Position numbers and translations under genes: made by a program
The notes under the pieces: model-generated
Told to the model about the DNA's origin: nothing
Database searches by the model: none
Seen by the model: the letters and a program-made list of their open reading frames with translations, nothing else
Source: a virus
Strand: one strand, 5' to 3'
Virus record (IMG/VR): IMGVR_UViG_3300029922_000279
Coordinates: 1 to 25,778 of that record
DNA: 25,778 nt
Shown: piece after piece, positions 1-8,080 of the stretch
How positions within the stretch are numbered: position 1 is the first letter of the stretch
Layout of the letters: each line of letters begins with the position of its first letter

Positions 1-2730
1 GTTCGTCGCGGTGTTCGAGCCGACTGTGAGATTGCCACTCGTACTCAGCGCCCCGGTTAGCGTGGTCGTGCCGCCGACAGTCAGGTTGCCCGAGGCCGAG
101 AGCGATGTGAAACTGCCTGCCGCTGCCGTCGTGCCGCCGATCGCGGGCGGGCTGGCGAGGTAGGACGAAAAACCCGCACCGCTGACAGTGCCCGAGGCCG
201 AGAGCGTGGTGAACGCGCCGGTGCTGGCGGTTGTTGATCCGACCGGCGGTGGCGTAGCAAACAGGCTGTTAACCCCCGTACCCGACAGCGTGCCGCCGCT
301 GACCACGAGACCCGCCTGGGCCGTGATCTGGCCAGCGAACGTCGCGTAGCCGGTGAAATTCGGCCCCGCCATCGGCGCATAGGGGGCCAGCAGCGACGTG
401 ATGCCTGCTCCGGAGACGGTGCCGCTCAACGTGGTCGTGCCGCCCACTGTCAGCGAGCCGGTTAGTGAAGTCGTGCCTGCCACCGAGAAAGTGCCACTGA
501 CCGCATAACCTGTCGTGCCGTTTTCGGTTTCAAGTGCGAGAACCCCGCCAGCACCACCAAAACCAATGTAGCCTTGCCGCACACCTGCCGGATTGAAAAA
601 CGAAATATAGCCGGTCGCGCTCGTGGACCCATTGTAAAGACCGACCGAACCGTTTCCCGTATACGCGGCCGAGACCGTCAGGCCAGTGATCGTGCCACTG
701 ACATTCAGCGCATTCGTTATACTGGCATTGCCCCCGGTGACACTGATCCCGTTCGGGAACGTCATCAATCCGGTCTGTGAAGCACTAAATGCCTGTACCG
801 CTGCAAGTGTCGCCCCAGCGGTTCCAGACGGCGCCACATTCAGGCTGACAACATCAGTGGTTAATCCATCAGCCCGGAAATACCATGCGAAACCAGTCGC
901 CAAATAAACGAAACTGGATGTATAAGCCGTGTTACTGCTCAGATACGACCCGGCCGTGCCGATATTGATTGTGCCCTGAGAGGCGGTGTTCGACACACCC
1001 AGTAGCAACTGACCAGAGGCCGTTAACAAGCCACTGACAGTCAGACCATTACTGACGGACAGATTACCGCCAGTGACGCTTAGGCCGTTCGCCATCGCCA
1101 CCAGCCCACTCGCACGGGTGATATAGAGCGGGGTCGAAAGATAGGCGCCAGCATCGGAAAAGGCGTTGATGCCGAAACCTGATCCGGCGTTGCTACCGGC
1201 CTCAGTTTGATTATCGCTATAGACCGACCAACGCCCCAAGCCGCCTGTGTAGAACTGGATAATCTTGTAATCACCCGCCAGCGCATTCAGATACAAACCT
1301 GCATAGATCGCGGTATTGGTGCCGATCGACATATTGCCGGTGCTATTGAGCGTCCCGCTAACGGTTACTGCACCGGAGGCGATCGATAAGACAGCCGTTC
1401 CGGCGATGTTGAAGTAGTGCTGCGAGCCAGTGGGAACGGTATAGTTCAGTGCGGACGAAGTGACATTGAAACCAAAAGTGGTTCCCCACAGAGCAATGCC
1501 ATGACTGAGATCAGTGGTGGATGCCCCGGCTGTTGAGCCAAGGCTAAGGCCATCGTTGATAAAGACCGAGCCAGTGGCACGACTAATTGAGAATACAGCC
1601 CCGTTCGAGACCCCGGCATCCGTAAACGAGTAAATCGAGAAATTACTTCCCGCATTCGAACCTGTTTCTGCTGTAGTATCAGCCCCGAACAACCAACGAG
1701 CCGCACCAGCAGTATAAGCGGAAACGGTCCTGAAGTTACCGGCGGTCGCATTGAGCGCGATCGAAGCTGTCGTGCTGGTGGCTGTTCCGACGAACAGGCT
1801 GCCGCTATTGGTAGCGAGAGCGCCTGTCACCGTAAACGCCCCTACACCGGTCAATGTGCCAATTACCGAAGTGCCTGCGTACCATTGGAACTGCGTGCTG
1901 CTATTGGGTACGCTCTGCCACATCGTGCTGCCAGACATGCCGAGCGCAAAATCAGCCGTGGTGCTGGTCAGTTGGTCGTAGAGGACAATTTTCGTTCCAG
2001 CAGATCGGGTTGTATAGGTCGGCGCGGCAATAGGAGTGGTGCCGAAATATATGAGATTTGAAACGAGATTCAGATAGCCATTTACATCGACCGAGAAACG
2101 CTGCGTCACACCCTGATAGAAATTGAGCGGGGCACTCGTGGTGGCGGAGCCGATGATGAAGCCTTGAGACACCCCGGCGCCGCAAGTCAACTGCATCAGG
2201 CTCGATCCCGAGCCACTTTCCGTTATCGTCCACAGACCATAGGAGTTGGATGTGCCAGTCGATATTTCCATCCGGCTCTGGGTACTCGCCGTGGTGTTGG
2301 GGTTGGACTGGCTAACTTGCCCGATGCCGCTTGAGATGGCATGAACCGAGTTGATATCGCCCGCTGTGGTGTTGATGGTGCCCGCACTGGTCACTGTCCC
2401 AGTGAAACTCGGACTGGCAAGCGGCGCTAAATTGGTGATCGTCGAAGCGGTCGGAACAATCGAGACAAACGCATTGCCGGACAGACTGAGCAATGAGCCG
2501 GTCGAACTGGAGCGCAGCACGCGAGTCAGAGTCGTTCCTGAACTGGTATAAACACCCGTGCCGATCTCCCACGCATTCGATACGTCTGAGATGAGATATT
2601 CAACCGTGTTGCCGTTGACGATGCCTGCCACTGCAAAGGTCTGGTAACCAGCAATCGCCGATCCCAGCGTTATCGTTCCACTTCCCGTGGTGGCAGTCGT
2701 CATTGACGCGCGATCAACGTAAACGGTCAT
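1..2730 (-). CDS. tail-fibre-like protein, C-terminus beyond the window
   Basis: The frame is open from an ATG at 2730 to the window edge, 910 codons with no stop, read codon by codon. Residues 1 to about 95 match the N-terminal module of the three tandem fibre genes at 13552-19533: short Gly/Thr strands, [26 protein letters not shown]. This is probably the virion-attachment or shared oligomerisation part. The rest is Gly/Ser/Thr-rich beta-repeat sequence such as [11 protein letters not shown], typical of trimeric fibres. A roughly 150-residue unit containing ETGSNAGS or EAGSNAGS recurs near residues 350 and 510. GAGGGA lies 10 bases before the ATG, inside the arm of a promoter hairpin. It likely encodes a receptor-binding or structural fibre; its terminal domain is not visible. 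The fibre call is strong, the exact role unknown. Confidence 0.8.
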   Translation of the reverse strand, partial: MTVYVDRASMTTATTGSGTITLGSAIAGYQTFAVAGIVNGNTVEYLISDVSNAWEIGTGVYTSSGTTLTRVLRSSSTGSLLSLSGNAFVSIVPTASTITNLAPLASPSFTGTVTSAGTINTTAGDINSVHAISSGIGQVSQSNPNTTASTQSRMEISTGTSNSYGLWTITESGSGSSLMQLTCGAGVSQGFIIGSATTSAPLNFYQGVTQRFSVDVNGYLNLVSNLIYFGTTPIAAPTYTTRSAGTKIVLYDQLTSTTADFALGMSGSTMWQSVPNSSTQFQWYAGTSVIGTLTGVGAFTVTGALATNSGSLFVGTATSTTASIALNATAGNFRTVSAYTAGAARWLFGADTTAETGSNAGSNFSIYSFTDAGVSNGAVFSISRATGSVFINDGLSLGSTAGASTTDLSHGIALWGTTFGFNVTSSALNYTVPTGSQHYFNIAGTAVLSIASGAVTVSGTLNSTGNMSIGTNTAIYAGLYLNALAGDYKIIQFYTGGLGRWSVYSDNQTEAGSNAGSGFGINAFSDAGAYLSTPLYITRASGLVAMANGLSVTGGNLSVSNGLTVSGLLTASGQLLLGVSNTASQGTINIGTAGSYLSSNTAYTSSFVYLATGFAWYFRADGLTTDVVSLNVAPSGTAGATLAAVQAFSASQTGLMTFPNGISVTGGNASITNALNVSGTITGLTVSAAYTGNGSVGLYNGSTSATGYISFFNPAGVRQGYIGFGGAGGVLALETENGTTGYAVSGTFSVAGTTSLTGSLTVGGTTTLSGTVSGAGITSLLAPYAPMAGPNFTGYATFAGQITAQAGLVVSGGTLSGTGVNSLFATPPPVGSTTASTGAFTTLSASGTVSGAGFSSYLASPPAIGGTTAAAGSFTSLSASGNLTVGGTTTLTGALSTSGNLTVGSNTATN

Positions 2731-2741
2731 CTAAAATATGT

Positions 2742-2773
2742 CCCTCGGGATAAGAATAGTATTTACCCGAGGG
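2742..2773 (-). promoter_or_regulatory. late promoter core inside a hairpin loop, upstream of the left tail-fibre gene
   Basis: The 8-bp arms CCCTCGGG (2742-2749) and CCCGAGGG (2766-2773) are perfectly complementary. The 16-base loop contains TAAATACT on the minus strand (TAAATA at 2765-2760). The arm nearer the gene carries GAGGG, the ribosome-binding site of the ATG at 2730. Promoter function is inferred from similarity to the T4 late core TATAAATA. Confidence 0.6.
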
Positions 2774-2864
2774 GTCAAAATCGGTCGATCCTCATCCGGT
2801 GAATTTCCCGCACGCCGTCAAAAAACCCCTGTTAGTCAAACGAAAGCGCTGCTATGAAGGTCCC

Positions 2865-3137
2865 ATGAACAAGAAAACACCTGTCCCATCCTATGAGGTT
2901 CTCTACGGGCATCGCGCGGTCTGGGTGAACAACGCGAGCGGGTGTCTGGGCCGCTTTGGGGTATTTGGCATTGATGTGCACCGCACGATCGAGGAACAGT
3001 CCCTGGGTCACGCGCCATGTCTCTATTGCACCCATGCCACGGTCACCTTGGATGATTGGCGGCGGTTCAAGGCCGCCATGCTGGAATTCCATCACATCGA
3101 TCTGTCTGATCAGCCAGCCCCGGTCTGGCTGGGGTGA
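2865..3137 (+). CDS. small conserved hypothetical protein
   Basis: The protein has 90 residues. I chose the ATG at 2865 because GAAGG lies five bases upstream; the frame is open further upstream but without a good ribosome-binding site. The sequence contains SGCLGRFGVFGIDVHRT followed by a CLYCTH pair of cysteines and a TLDDWRRFKAAM helix. This arrangement (GRFG-x-FGxDVHR, then CxxCTH and DWxxF) resembles small proteins I recall from phages and proteobacteria, function unknown. The Cys/His residues could bind a metal. Its 3' end overlaps the converging gene 3110-3337 by 28 bases. Confidence 0.7.
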   Translation: MNKKTPVPSYEVLYGHRAVWVNNASGCLGRFGVFGIDVHRTIEEQSLGHAPCLYCTHATVTLDDWRRFKAAMLEFHHIDLSDQPAPVWLG

Positions 3138-3337
3138 TCGCGACCGGCCTCGATGATCTGTTCCACCACACTGATGAATTCGTCGCGGTCGGTTTTTTCG
3201 AAGCTGCTCCAATGCGGCACCGAGCGGGGCCACCAATGATTGTGCCTGCCCAGTTCAAACAGTTTATCCGCTGCACGGGCAATCCCATCTTGATGGGTCA
3301 TTCTTCCCGGCGTAAGGCGTTGCCACCAGTTGAGCAT
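3110..3337 (-). CDS. small hypothetical protein, convergent with 2865-3137
   Basis: The protein has 75 residues, rich in Trp and His (LNWWQRL, RHNHWWPRS), with an acidic helix KTDRDEFISVVEQIIEAG near the end. AGGAG sits seven bases before the ATG at 3337, which favours this frame over the two overlapping minus-strand frames. No signal peptide or membrane segment is seen. I do not recognise a family. Expression could start from the late-like GATAAAT element at 3372-3400. Confidence 0.6.
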   Translation of the reverse strand: MLNWWQRLTPGRMTHQDGIARAADKLFELGRHNHWWPRSVPHWSSFEKTDRDEFISVVEQIIEAGRDHPSQTGAG

Positions 3338-3371
3338 GGGCTGTCTCCTACCTGACGATCATGAGTGTCCT

Positions 3372-3400
3372 TGGTTTCACCTGATGATTTATCAAAACCA
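3372..3400 (-). promoter_or_regulatory. possible late promoter variant in a hairpin loop
   Basis: On the minus strand, arms TGGTTT and AAACCA (6 bp) enclose a 17-base loop starting TGATAAATC. GATAAAT is the same variant as in the hairpin before 10103. It lies about 50 bases before the ATG at 3337. The stem is short, so this is a weaker member of the set. Confidence 0.3.
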
Positions 3401-3437
3401 GCGGGATCGCCCTCCAACCTCACTAAGAAGCAGAAAA

Positions 3438-3469
3438 TCCCAGCCCGGCATTTGACCCATATGCTGGGA
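3438..3469. repeat. inverted repeat in the divergent intergenic region
   Basis: TCCCAGC (3438-3444) and GCTGGGA (3463-3469) form a 7-bp stem with an 18-base loop, flanked by A runs on both sides. It lies between the minus gene ending its 5' side at 3337 and the plus gene at 3547. It could be a weak bidirectional terminator or an insulator between divergent units. The rest of 3338-3546 holds the two promoter elements and no gene I can support. Confidence 0.35.
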
Positions 3470-3506
3470 AAACCGCCTCGGTTCCGTTCGACCTGATGTA
3501 GGCAGA

Positions 3507-3529
3507 TTGCGCAGCCTAAATAGGCGCAA
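3507..3529 (+). promoter_or_regulatory. late promoter core inside a hairpin loop, upstream of 3547
   Basis: TTGCGC (3507-3512) pairs with GCGCAA (3524-3529), with loop AGCCTAAATAG holding TAAATA at 3517-3522. A second GCGCAA copy at 3537-3542, beside the weak ribosome-binding site GGGCG, could also pair with the upstream arm, so two alternative folds exist. The core ends 25 bases before the GTG at 3547. Confidence 0.55.
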
Positions 3530-3546
3530 CGATCGGGCGCAACATT

Positions 3547-4194
3547 GTGTATATCAATCTCTCATCCACGACCAAACTGAATCGGGCTGCGGTGATCAAC
3601 ACGGCAATCGCAAACGGCCTGCTCCAGGTCTACAGCGGCAGCCCACCCTCCAGCCCGGACTATCCCCCCACCGGCACCCTCCTGGCCACCCTAAACCTGC
3701 CTACACCGGCCGCAACAGCCGTTTATTCGGTGCAGCAGGCAACGGTCAATAATGCAGGCATGTATGGAACCGATGGTCAGGCATTGCTCACAGGGACGAC
3801 AGGAACCGGCGTGTTCTGCCAAGTCAATGTCCAGATTCTTATGGGGATCATCGTATCGATTCTCTCGATTGCCCTGGCCGGGGCCTATACCGTAATCCCG
3901 ATCGATATCACCAATGAGCCGGTCACCGGCAGCAGCCTTCAAGGCGCCACACTGGCCCTGGTGATGACCGGACAACTCATCTTCAATCCGATCCCGCAAA
4001 GCACCATTCTCGTCACCGGCATTGCCGGATACGCGCGCATCACCGATCCCACCGGGCTGATCGGTATCATGGACCTGGATATCGATATCGCTCAGCCGTT
4101 CGGCACCCCCAACCCCTCCGTGGTGGTCAATACCACGAGCTTGGTCGCAGGCGGCCCGATCAGCGTTTTGACAGATGTTTTAGTCGAGGCTTAG
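3547..4194 (+). CDS. probable phage virion structural protein
   Basis: The protein has 215 residues and a GTG start; the upstream in-frame stop at 3517 rules out a much longer form. The N-terminus (MYINLSSTTKLNRAAVINTA, then LLQVYSGSPPSSPD and TGTLLATLNLP) matches a common small phage structural family that starts with a short helix and a conserved L-x-I/V-YSG strand. A mid-protein hydrophobic stretch (about residues 99-120) is followed by an immunoglobulin-like, beta-rich C-terminus. A late promoter core precedes it, consistent with late virion expression. Its stop overlaps the stop of the converging gene 4191-5135. Exact position in the particle is unknown. Confidence 0.65.
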   Translation: MYINLSSTTKLNRAAVINTAIANGLLQVYSGSPPSSPDYPPTGTLLATLNLPTPAATAVYSVQQATVNNAGMYGTDGQALLTGTTGTGVFCQVNVQILMGIIVSILSIALAGAYTVIPIDITNEPVTGSSLQGATLALVMTGQLIFNPIPQSTILVTGIAGYARITDPTGLIGIMDLDIDIAQPFGTPNPSVVVNTTSLVAGGPISVLTDVLVEA

Positions 4195-5135
4195 CGCCTT
4201 TTCGTCACCTTGACCTTCTCGCGCCTCATATTGCGCAGCTTGGACGACAACACCACGATCTCGGTCTCGTTACGCCGGAGCAAATAGGCCAACACATCCG
4301 CCTTGGCTACCTCGGCCGTGGCGAAAAAATAGTGCGCTGATCTGACATAGCGATTACCAAACCAGTGCGCGGTCCGTGGGGTCAGGGTCCAGGACATGCC
4401 TCGCACATTGGACGCCGGGGTGGTCCCCCGGTAGATCGTCAAGGTCTCGGGCATCGCCGCAAAGGCCGCCCGTTCTTCTTCGTCCATGACGCACTCACGC
4501 GCAGGCCGCTTGCTGGACCAAAACTTTTTCCAGAGACCGATATTCTGATTGATGTTCTCCGAATCGGTCCAGATGCCGGACAACGTCTCCCAGTATTCCT
4601 CATCATCCATGTGTGCCGCAACATGGCCAAACGCTTCCAACCGGTAGGGCCGCTCATACAGGTGAATGTATTTGACCCAATTCCGTTCTTGGAGTGCGGT
4701 GTCAAGCTGTTTCGAGATATGTTCGAAACGCGCATTGGCCATCACGGCTTCATGCGATGAGGCTGAATAAGGCACCATGTAGACCAGCGGATGGCGCAGC
4801 ACGGGAAACGCCGTGTAGCCGAGATAGGCCCGCAATTCAGGATAAAGCAAATTCCGATCGCCATCGGTCAACGCTGATCCCGTGGCGATCTGCAACAACT
4901 GGCGTTCTACCATCGCCACGAGCGTCTTGATCAGGGACTTATGGACGAAACTGAGGACCTGGGCCGGGCCGATCTCCAATCCCAGCTTGGTGCCGTGCTC
5001 GGTCAGCTTCCAGGTCGAAAAATTCTCAGTGATGTCGATCCGGCCGACCGCCTCGCCATTCACACAGAGTTCTTCGACGGTGGCGTCACGCTGTTCTATG
5101 GTCACACTCACAGTGGACAGATCGTCCGGCATCAT
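4191..5135 (-). CDS. hypothetical protein with an ADP-ribosyltransferase-like C-terminal region
   Basis: The protein has 314 residues. The last 85 or so contain, in order, TIYRG (Arg near 236), GMSWT (Ser near 248), AHWFGNRY, KADVLAYLLRR and NETEIVV (Glu near 290 and 292). This order and spacing resemble the R-S-E triad of arginine-type ADP-ribosyltransferases and related short phage proteins with YRG ... SWT ... ExE. The first 230 residues are not recognised. ATG at 5135 (or 5132) overlaps the upstream gene's TGA as ATGATGA, with AGAGGA just before it, so the two are translationally coupled. A catalytic role is inference; the same triad can decay in non-enzymatic members. Confidence 0.5.
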   Translation of the reverse strand: MMPDDLSTVSVTIEQRDATVEELCVNGEAVGRIDITENFSTWKLTEHGTKLGLEIGPAQVLSFVHKSLIKTLVAMVERQLLQIATGSALTDGDRNLLYPELRAYLGYTAFPVLRHPLVYMVPYSASSHEAVMANARFEHISKQLDTALQERNWVKYIHLYERPYRLEAFGHVAAHMDDEEYWETLSGIWTDSENINQNIGLWKKFWSSKRPARECVMDEEERAAFAAMPETLTIYRGTTPASNVRGMSWTLTPRTAHWFGNRYVRSAHYFFATAEVAKADVLAYLLRRNETEIVVLSSKLRNMRREKVKVTKRR

Positions 5136-6208
5136 CCCGTCCTCTTTGCGAAGATTTCGTTCATGCGCTGCTCGGATGGCTGCGCCATTTTGACGCCACC
5201 GGTCATCACCACGTCATGGAACCGCAGCGGGAAGCGATAAAAGCGCTTGCCATGGATGCTATACGCGGTCTCCACCGTGTTGGTGACAGCGAACGACGCG
5301 CCGTCCTTGAAGGACAGATGAAAGTTGCCTTCCAGCCGGACCATGCTGAAATGATAGCCGATGATCTCGATGGCGACAAAATCACCTTTGGCTTCGACGA
5401 CTGAGTCAAGCTTCTTCAGGTTTTTGATCAGGAACTGATCGCGGACGTAATCGACTTCCCGCTTGGCGATCTTTCGGAGTCGTGCGTCCAACTTGTCGGC
5501 TGGCACATCATCAACTTCGCGCAGCAGCCTCAGCGCCTGCATGTGGGCACCGTCCTTGTGATAGGCGCGAGAGATATCATAGCTGCGCGCTGTGGGTTTG
5601 GCTGCGACGAACTCGGCGGCAAAGGTATTAAACTCAGCCACCATCTCATGGTAGGCCGCCACGGTTTGGTCGAACATCCGCTGGTAGGCCGCGTCGGTCA
5701 CCTGCATCAGCGCCTTCTGGACCAGGGCAACGGCATCATTGCCTGCGCGCGGAGCCAGATATTTCATCTGCACGTCTTCGGCAGGCTTCGGCTGACGCTT
5801 CACCGCGAGCGGCTTCAGCGCCATCATCAACTCGGCAATCGGCAGCACCTCGGTCAGAAACGTCCGCTCGGTTTCATCGGTGGTCTTCTTCAGACGACCG
5901 GCCATCTGGTGCATGTAGATCAGCCCCATCCAGTCCGTCCCTTGTGGCCTAGCGTGATTCACAACGTCGCGGGCTTCGTCGAGCCGATTGCCGATGGTGA
6001 ACATCAATTCCTTGAATGCCGCGTTCGGGATCGACCCGGCCGCCAGAGCATCGATCGCGGTTTGGATGGTCTCCCGAAATTTGGCGATCTGCTTGGCTTG
6101 CGCCTGTTCCAGAGCCACCGCGTCGAACTTGGACCCGCGCCGAACCACGATCGGGCGACTGGCCAGCAGGCTGGCTACGTAATCGGTGGCGGTTTGAATG
6201 GTCGGCAT
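5132..6208 (-). CDS. hypothetical protein, coupled to the ADP-ribosyltransferase-like gene
   Basis: The frame opens at an ATG at 6238, but I prefer the ATG at 6208 (MPTIQTATDY): AAGGA is eight bases upstream, and the ten residues before it look like a chance extension. That gives 358 residues, largely helical in the first 290 (repeated Ala/Glu/Gln/Lys heptads), then a short beta-rich part (FVAIEIIGYHF, RLEGNFHLSF, FYRFPLRFHDVVM). I do not recognise it. The stop overlaps the next start by four bases. It may be a partner or carrier for the downstream protein. No late promoter core was seen upstream, so timing probably differs from the neighbouring structural genes. Confidence 0.7.
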   Translation of the reverse strand: MPTIQTATDYVASLLASRPIVVRRGSKFDAVALEQAQAKQIAKFRETIQTAIDALAAGSIPNAAFKELMFTIGNRLDEARDVVNHARPQGTDWMGLIYMHQMAGRLKKTTDETERTFLTEVLPIAELMMALKPLAVKRQPKPAEDVQMKYLAPRAGNDAVALVQKALMQVTDAAYQRMFDQTVAAYHEMVAEFNTFAAEFVAAKPTARSYDISRAYHKDGAHMQALRLLREVDDVPADKLDARLRKIAKREVDYVRDQFLIKNLKKLDSVVEAKGDFVAIEIIGYHFSMVRLEGNFHLSFKDGASFAVTNTVETAYSIHGKRFYRFPLRFHDVVMTGGVKMAQPSEQRMNEIFAKRTG

Positions 6209-6295
6209 AGCGGATGTCCTTGTTCGAGGCCCCTTCATACCACCAAAACAGGCTTTGTCAACCGATAATCGATCGGAAAGAGAATATGTCTACAC

Positions 6296-6705
6296 GTGAA
6301 CTACCCCCGCCCTAAAGAGGCGGGGGCTTCCAAGACCATATTGTCTTGGAACTTTTCACGCTTCAACGATACATGTCTAGATATGTCAATTGCCATATCC
6401 CCGACAGAGGTATCTCCCCGTGCGTAGATTCGGGCGGTCCCCGCCCTATTCATCTCTCTCATCGCCCATAGTTTCAGATTAATCGCCGCATTCGCATCCC
6501 GATCCATTACGAAATCACATGTTTCGCACTCAAAGGTTCTTTGATTGAGTGGCATATCCTGCTTGTGTCCGCATGACGAACAGCACTTCGTACTCGGGTG
6601 AAAGCGATCTACCAGCAATACCTTGCCGCCTCTGGTGGCAAGTTTGTATGAAAGGCGCAATGCGTGTCGATTAGTTCGTGGGCTATTATGTCCTACATGC
6701 AACAA
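6296..6705 (-). mobile_element. remnant of an IS200/IS605-family (IS1341-like) element with its right end
   Basis: The 3' end of a tnpB frame runs into CCCCCGCC (6304-6311) / GGCGGGGG (6319-6326), an 8-bp stem with a CTAAAGA loop, then TAG and TTCAC on the minus strand (6300-6296). In this family the stem is both the DNA right-end hairpin and the 3' part of the guide RNA (omega/reRNA) scaffold, and the element ends just beyond it. I find no tnpA and no left end. The 5' boundary, near 6705, is uncertain. Confidence 0.6.
6301..6705 (-). pseudogene. tnpB: truncated TnpB, C-terminal RuvC-III and zinc-finger part only
   Basis: Only 134 codons remain against roughly 370-400 for a full TnpB. Visible are the VLLVDRFHPSTK strand, the four-cysteine ribbon (CSSCG ... 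CETC) and DRDANAAINL, which carries the third RuvC Asp. The first RuvC Asp, the RuvC-II Glu and the whole wedge/recognition half are missing. The frame opens with TTG at 6705 without a ribosome-binding site, and the 15 residues before ALRLSYKLATRGGK do not look like TnpB. The C-terminus EAPASLGRG is encoded by the right-end hairpin, as usual in the family. It cannot be an active nuclease alone; expression is doubtful. Confidence 0.75.
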
Positions 6706-6781
6706 ATGCCTACGGTTATTTCGATATGACGCGATGATTCTGCTCAGCGAAGCGCATTATGTCGCGACAAGCAATGTCCTG

Positions 6782-6789
6782 TATAAATA
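6782..6789 (+). promoter_or_regulatory. late promoter, full T4 consensus
   Basis: TATAAATA matches the T4 late promoter octamer exactly and ends 22 bases before the ATG at 6812. Unlike other copies here it is not enclosed in an obvious hairpin, so the gene should be expressed from it without a sequestration switch. Confidence 0.7.
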
Positions 6790-6811
6790 AAACCAAAGCG
6801 AAGGAATTTTC

Positions 6812-7261
6812 ATGTCTAAGATTCTTGTTACTAACAATGGGCCTCACCCCCCCGAGAAGTGGGCGATGACCAGCGCCGAAGAGATTTTCCCGATGCAGGA
6901 TGCAGCGTTGACCGGCGAGCATCTGATTGCCGCGCAACGCTTTCAACTTGATTTGGCGGAACTGCTTGAAGATCACCATGGCAATGTCCAGACGGGCGAG
7001 AAAGATTCGCTAACAAGCCATGATGATCATTGTGACAGTGCCCTCGATGTCGAACACCATGTCAAGGCGGCTCTGGCAGCCGTGGTGGAAAAGTCCAAGG
7101 GAACTGCGTGGGAAGCGCATTTCGCCAAGCCGGATGTCCAGGCGGCCGTTTCGAAGGTGCTGGATAGTCATTTCAAGTCATCGGCGCATATCGAGCGTCT
7201 CTGGCATGCCGACAAGAATCCCAACAATGGGGCGGCTCGAACCTACAAGAGCACACACTAA
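6812..7261 (+). CDS. conserved phage protein of unknown function, late expressed
   Basis: The protein has 149 residues. AAGGAA lies seven bases upstream of the ATG. It opens with ILVTNNGPHPPEKWAMTSAEEIF, then a helical GEHLIAAQRFQLDLAELLEDHH segment and several His-rich stretches (HDDHCDS, DVEHHVK). The N-terminal GPHPxEKWA pattern recalls small proteins of T4-like phages of alphaproteobacteria with no assigned role. The consensus late promoter and the downstream virion-type gene suggest a particle or assembly protein. No membrane segment or enzyme motif is visible. Confidence 0.75.
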   Translation: MSKILVTNNGPHPPEKWAMTSAEEIFPMQDAALTGEHLIAAQRFQLDLAELLEDHHGNVQTGEKDSLTSHDDHCDSALDVEHHVKAALAAVVEKSKGTAWEAHFAKPDVQAAVSKVLDSHFKSSAHIERLWHADKNPNNGAARTYKSTH

Positions 7262-7288
7262 TAAACTCGTTTCTAGAAAGGACACCCC

Positions 7289-7978
7289 ATGGCAGGCGTA
7301 ACTAGCGGCATGGCACAGACTTTTAAGGCTGAAATTTTGCAGGGTGGTCACTGCTTCAACGGCACAGTTACAACTGTTTGCACCACGACAAACAATAGCA
7401 CAGCGATCACCGCAATCACCTCAGGCTCCGGTATTTCTGTCGGCATGGGCATCAGCGGCACTGGGATTCCGACCAATGCAGTGGTGGCCGCCATCGTGTC
7501 CGCCTCGGCAGTGACTTCATCTCTACAATCGACGGCGTCAGGCAGTCCAACCCTGACGTTCACAGGCGATCTCTACAAAATGGCTCTATTCATACAGACG
7601 CCCCTCGGCACCTACACTGGTGGAGAGGTCGGTTCATGGAGTTATTCCGGAATAACTACCGATGAAGTGACCGGCACAGGTTACACGGCGGCCGGTAACC
7701 TGCTGGTTAACGTGACCCCCTCAGTTAACTCCACACAGGGTATCACCACGTTCTCGGTCAATCCATCGTGGACGACCGCGACATTCTCGACCAGCGGCTG
7801 CATGATCTACAATACCTCGACCCGCGTGATCGGCAACACCTCAACCGGCTCCACCACAGAAACAAGCGGCCGAGCAGCCGCCGTTTATTACTTCGGAACC
7901 CAGACCGTGAGCAGCGGGACGTTTACTGTCGTGATGCCTACGGCGGTGGCTAATACGAGTATACTTCAGATCCGTTAA
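7289..7978 (+). CDS. virion-type structural protein with an inserted Ig-like module
   Basis: The protein has 229 residues, with AAAGGA before the ATG. The outer parts (TFKAEILQGGHCF at residues 11-23; DLYKMALFIQTP near 95; VTGTGYTAAGNLL; AAAVYYFGTQTVSSGTF) follow a widespread phage structural family in which EILQGGH runs nearly straight into KxALY. Here about 70 residues rich in Thr/Ser/Gly (SGSGISVGMGISGTGIP and a following VTSSL strand) are inserted between these motifs. The insert resembles the small decorating domains with S-GTGIP turns found in many phage surface proteins. It is probably a head or tail decoration protein. Confidence 0.65.
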   Translation: MAGVTSGMAQTFKAEILQGGHCFNGTVTTVCTTTNNSTAITAITSGSGISVGMGISGTGIPTNAVVAAIVSASAVTSSLQSTASGSPTLTFTGDLYKMALFIQTPLGTYTGGEVGSWSYSGITTDEVTGTGYTAAGNLLVNVTPSVNSTQGITTFSVNPSWTTATFSTSGCMIYNTSTRVIGNTSTGSTTETSGRAAAVYYFGTQTVSSGTFTVVMPTAVANTSILQIR

Positions 7979-8021
7979 AGGTTGTAATGCCAACCTGATG
8001 GTTCCGAAAGGAATTATCTCG

Positions 8022-8079
8022 AAAAATCCCACCTGAAATGTCGAATAAATACCGACATAACAGATCAGGTGGGATTTTT
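8022..8079 (+). promoter_or_regulatory. hairpin with late promoter in the loop, controlling the GIY-YIG gene at 8081
   Basis: AAAAATCCCACCTGA (8022-8036) and TCAGGTGGGATTTTT (8065-8079) form a perfect 15-bp stem. Within the 28-base loop, TGTCG (8039-8043) and CGACA (8053-8057) form an inner stem around AATAAATAC (core 8046-8051). The downstream arm holds the ribosome-binding site AGGTGGG, seven bases before the ATG. Read-through RNA would hide that site; RNA started from the loop would lack the upstream arm. The T run could also make it a terminator for transcription from 7978. Confidence 0.75.
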
Positions 8080-8080
8080 T

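Noticed and set aside
574-2572. short plus and minus frames inside the left fibre gene
   Set aside because: They are shadows; the minus frame from 2730 is continuously open and shares a module with the other fibres.
5543-6268. 241-codon plus-strand frame
   Set aside because: It is the antisense of the leftward gene 5132-6208, His/Arg/Gly-biased without motifs or a ribosome-binding site.
8069-8080. GTG at 8069 as start of the GIY-YIG protein
   Set aside because: It lies inside the ribosome-binding site for the ATG at 8081 and adds only four residues before the conserved GVYQI start.
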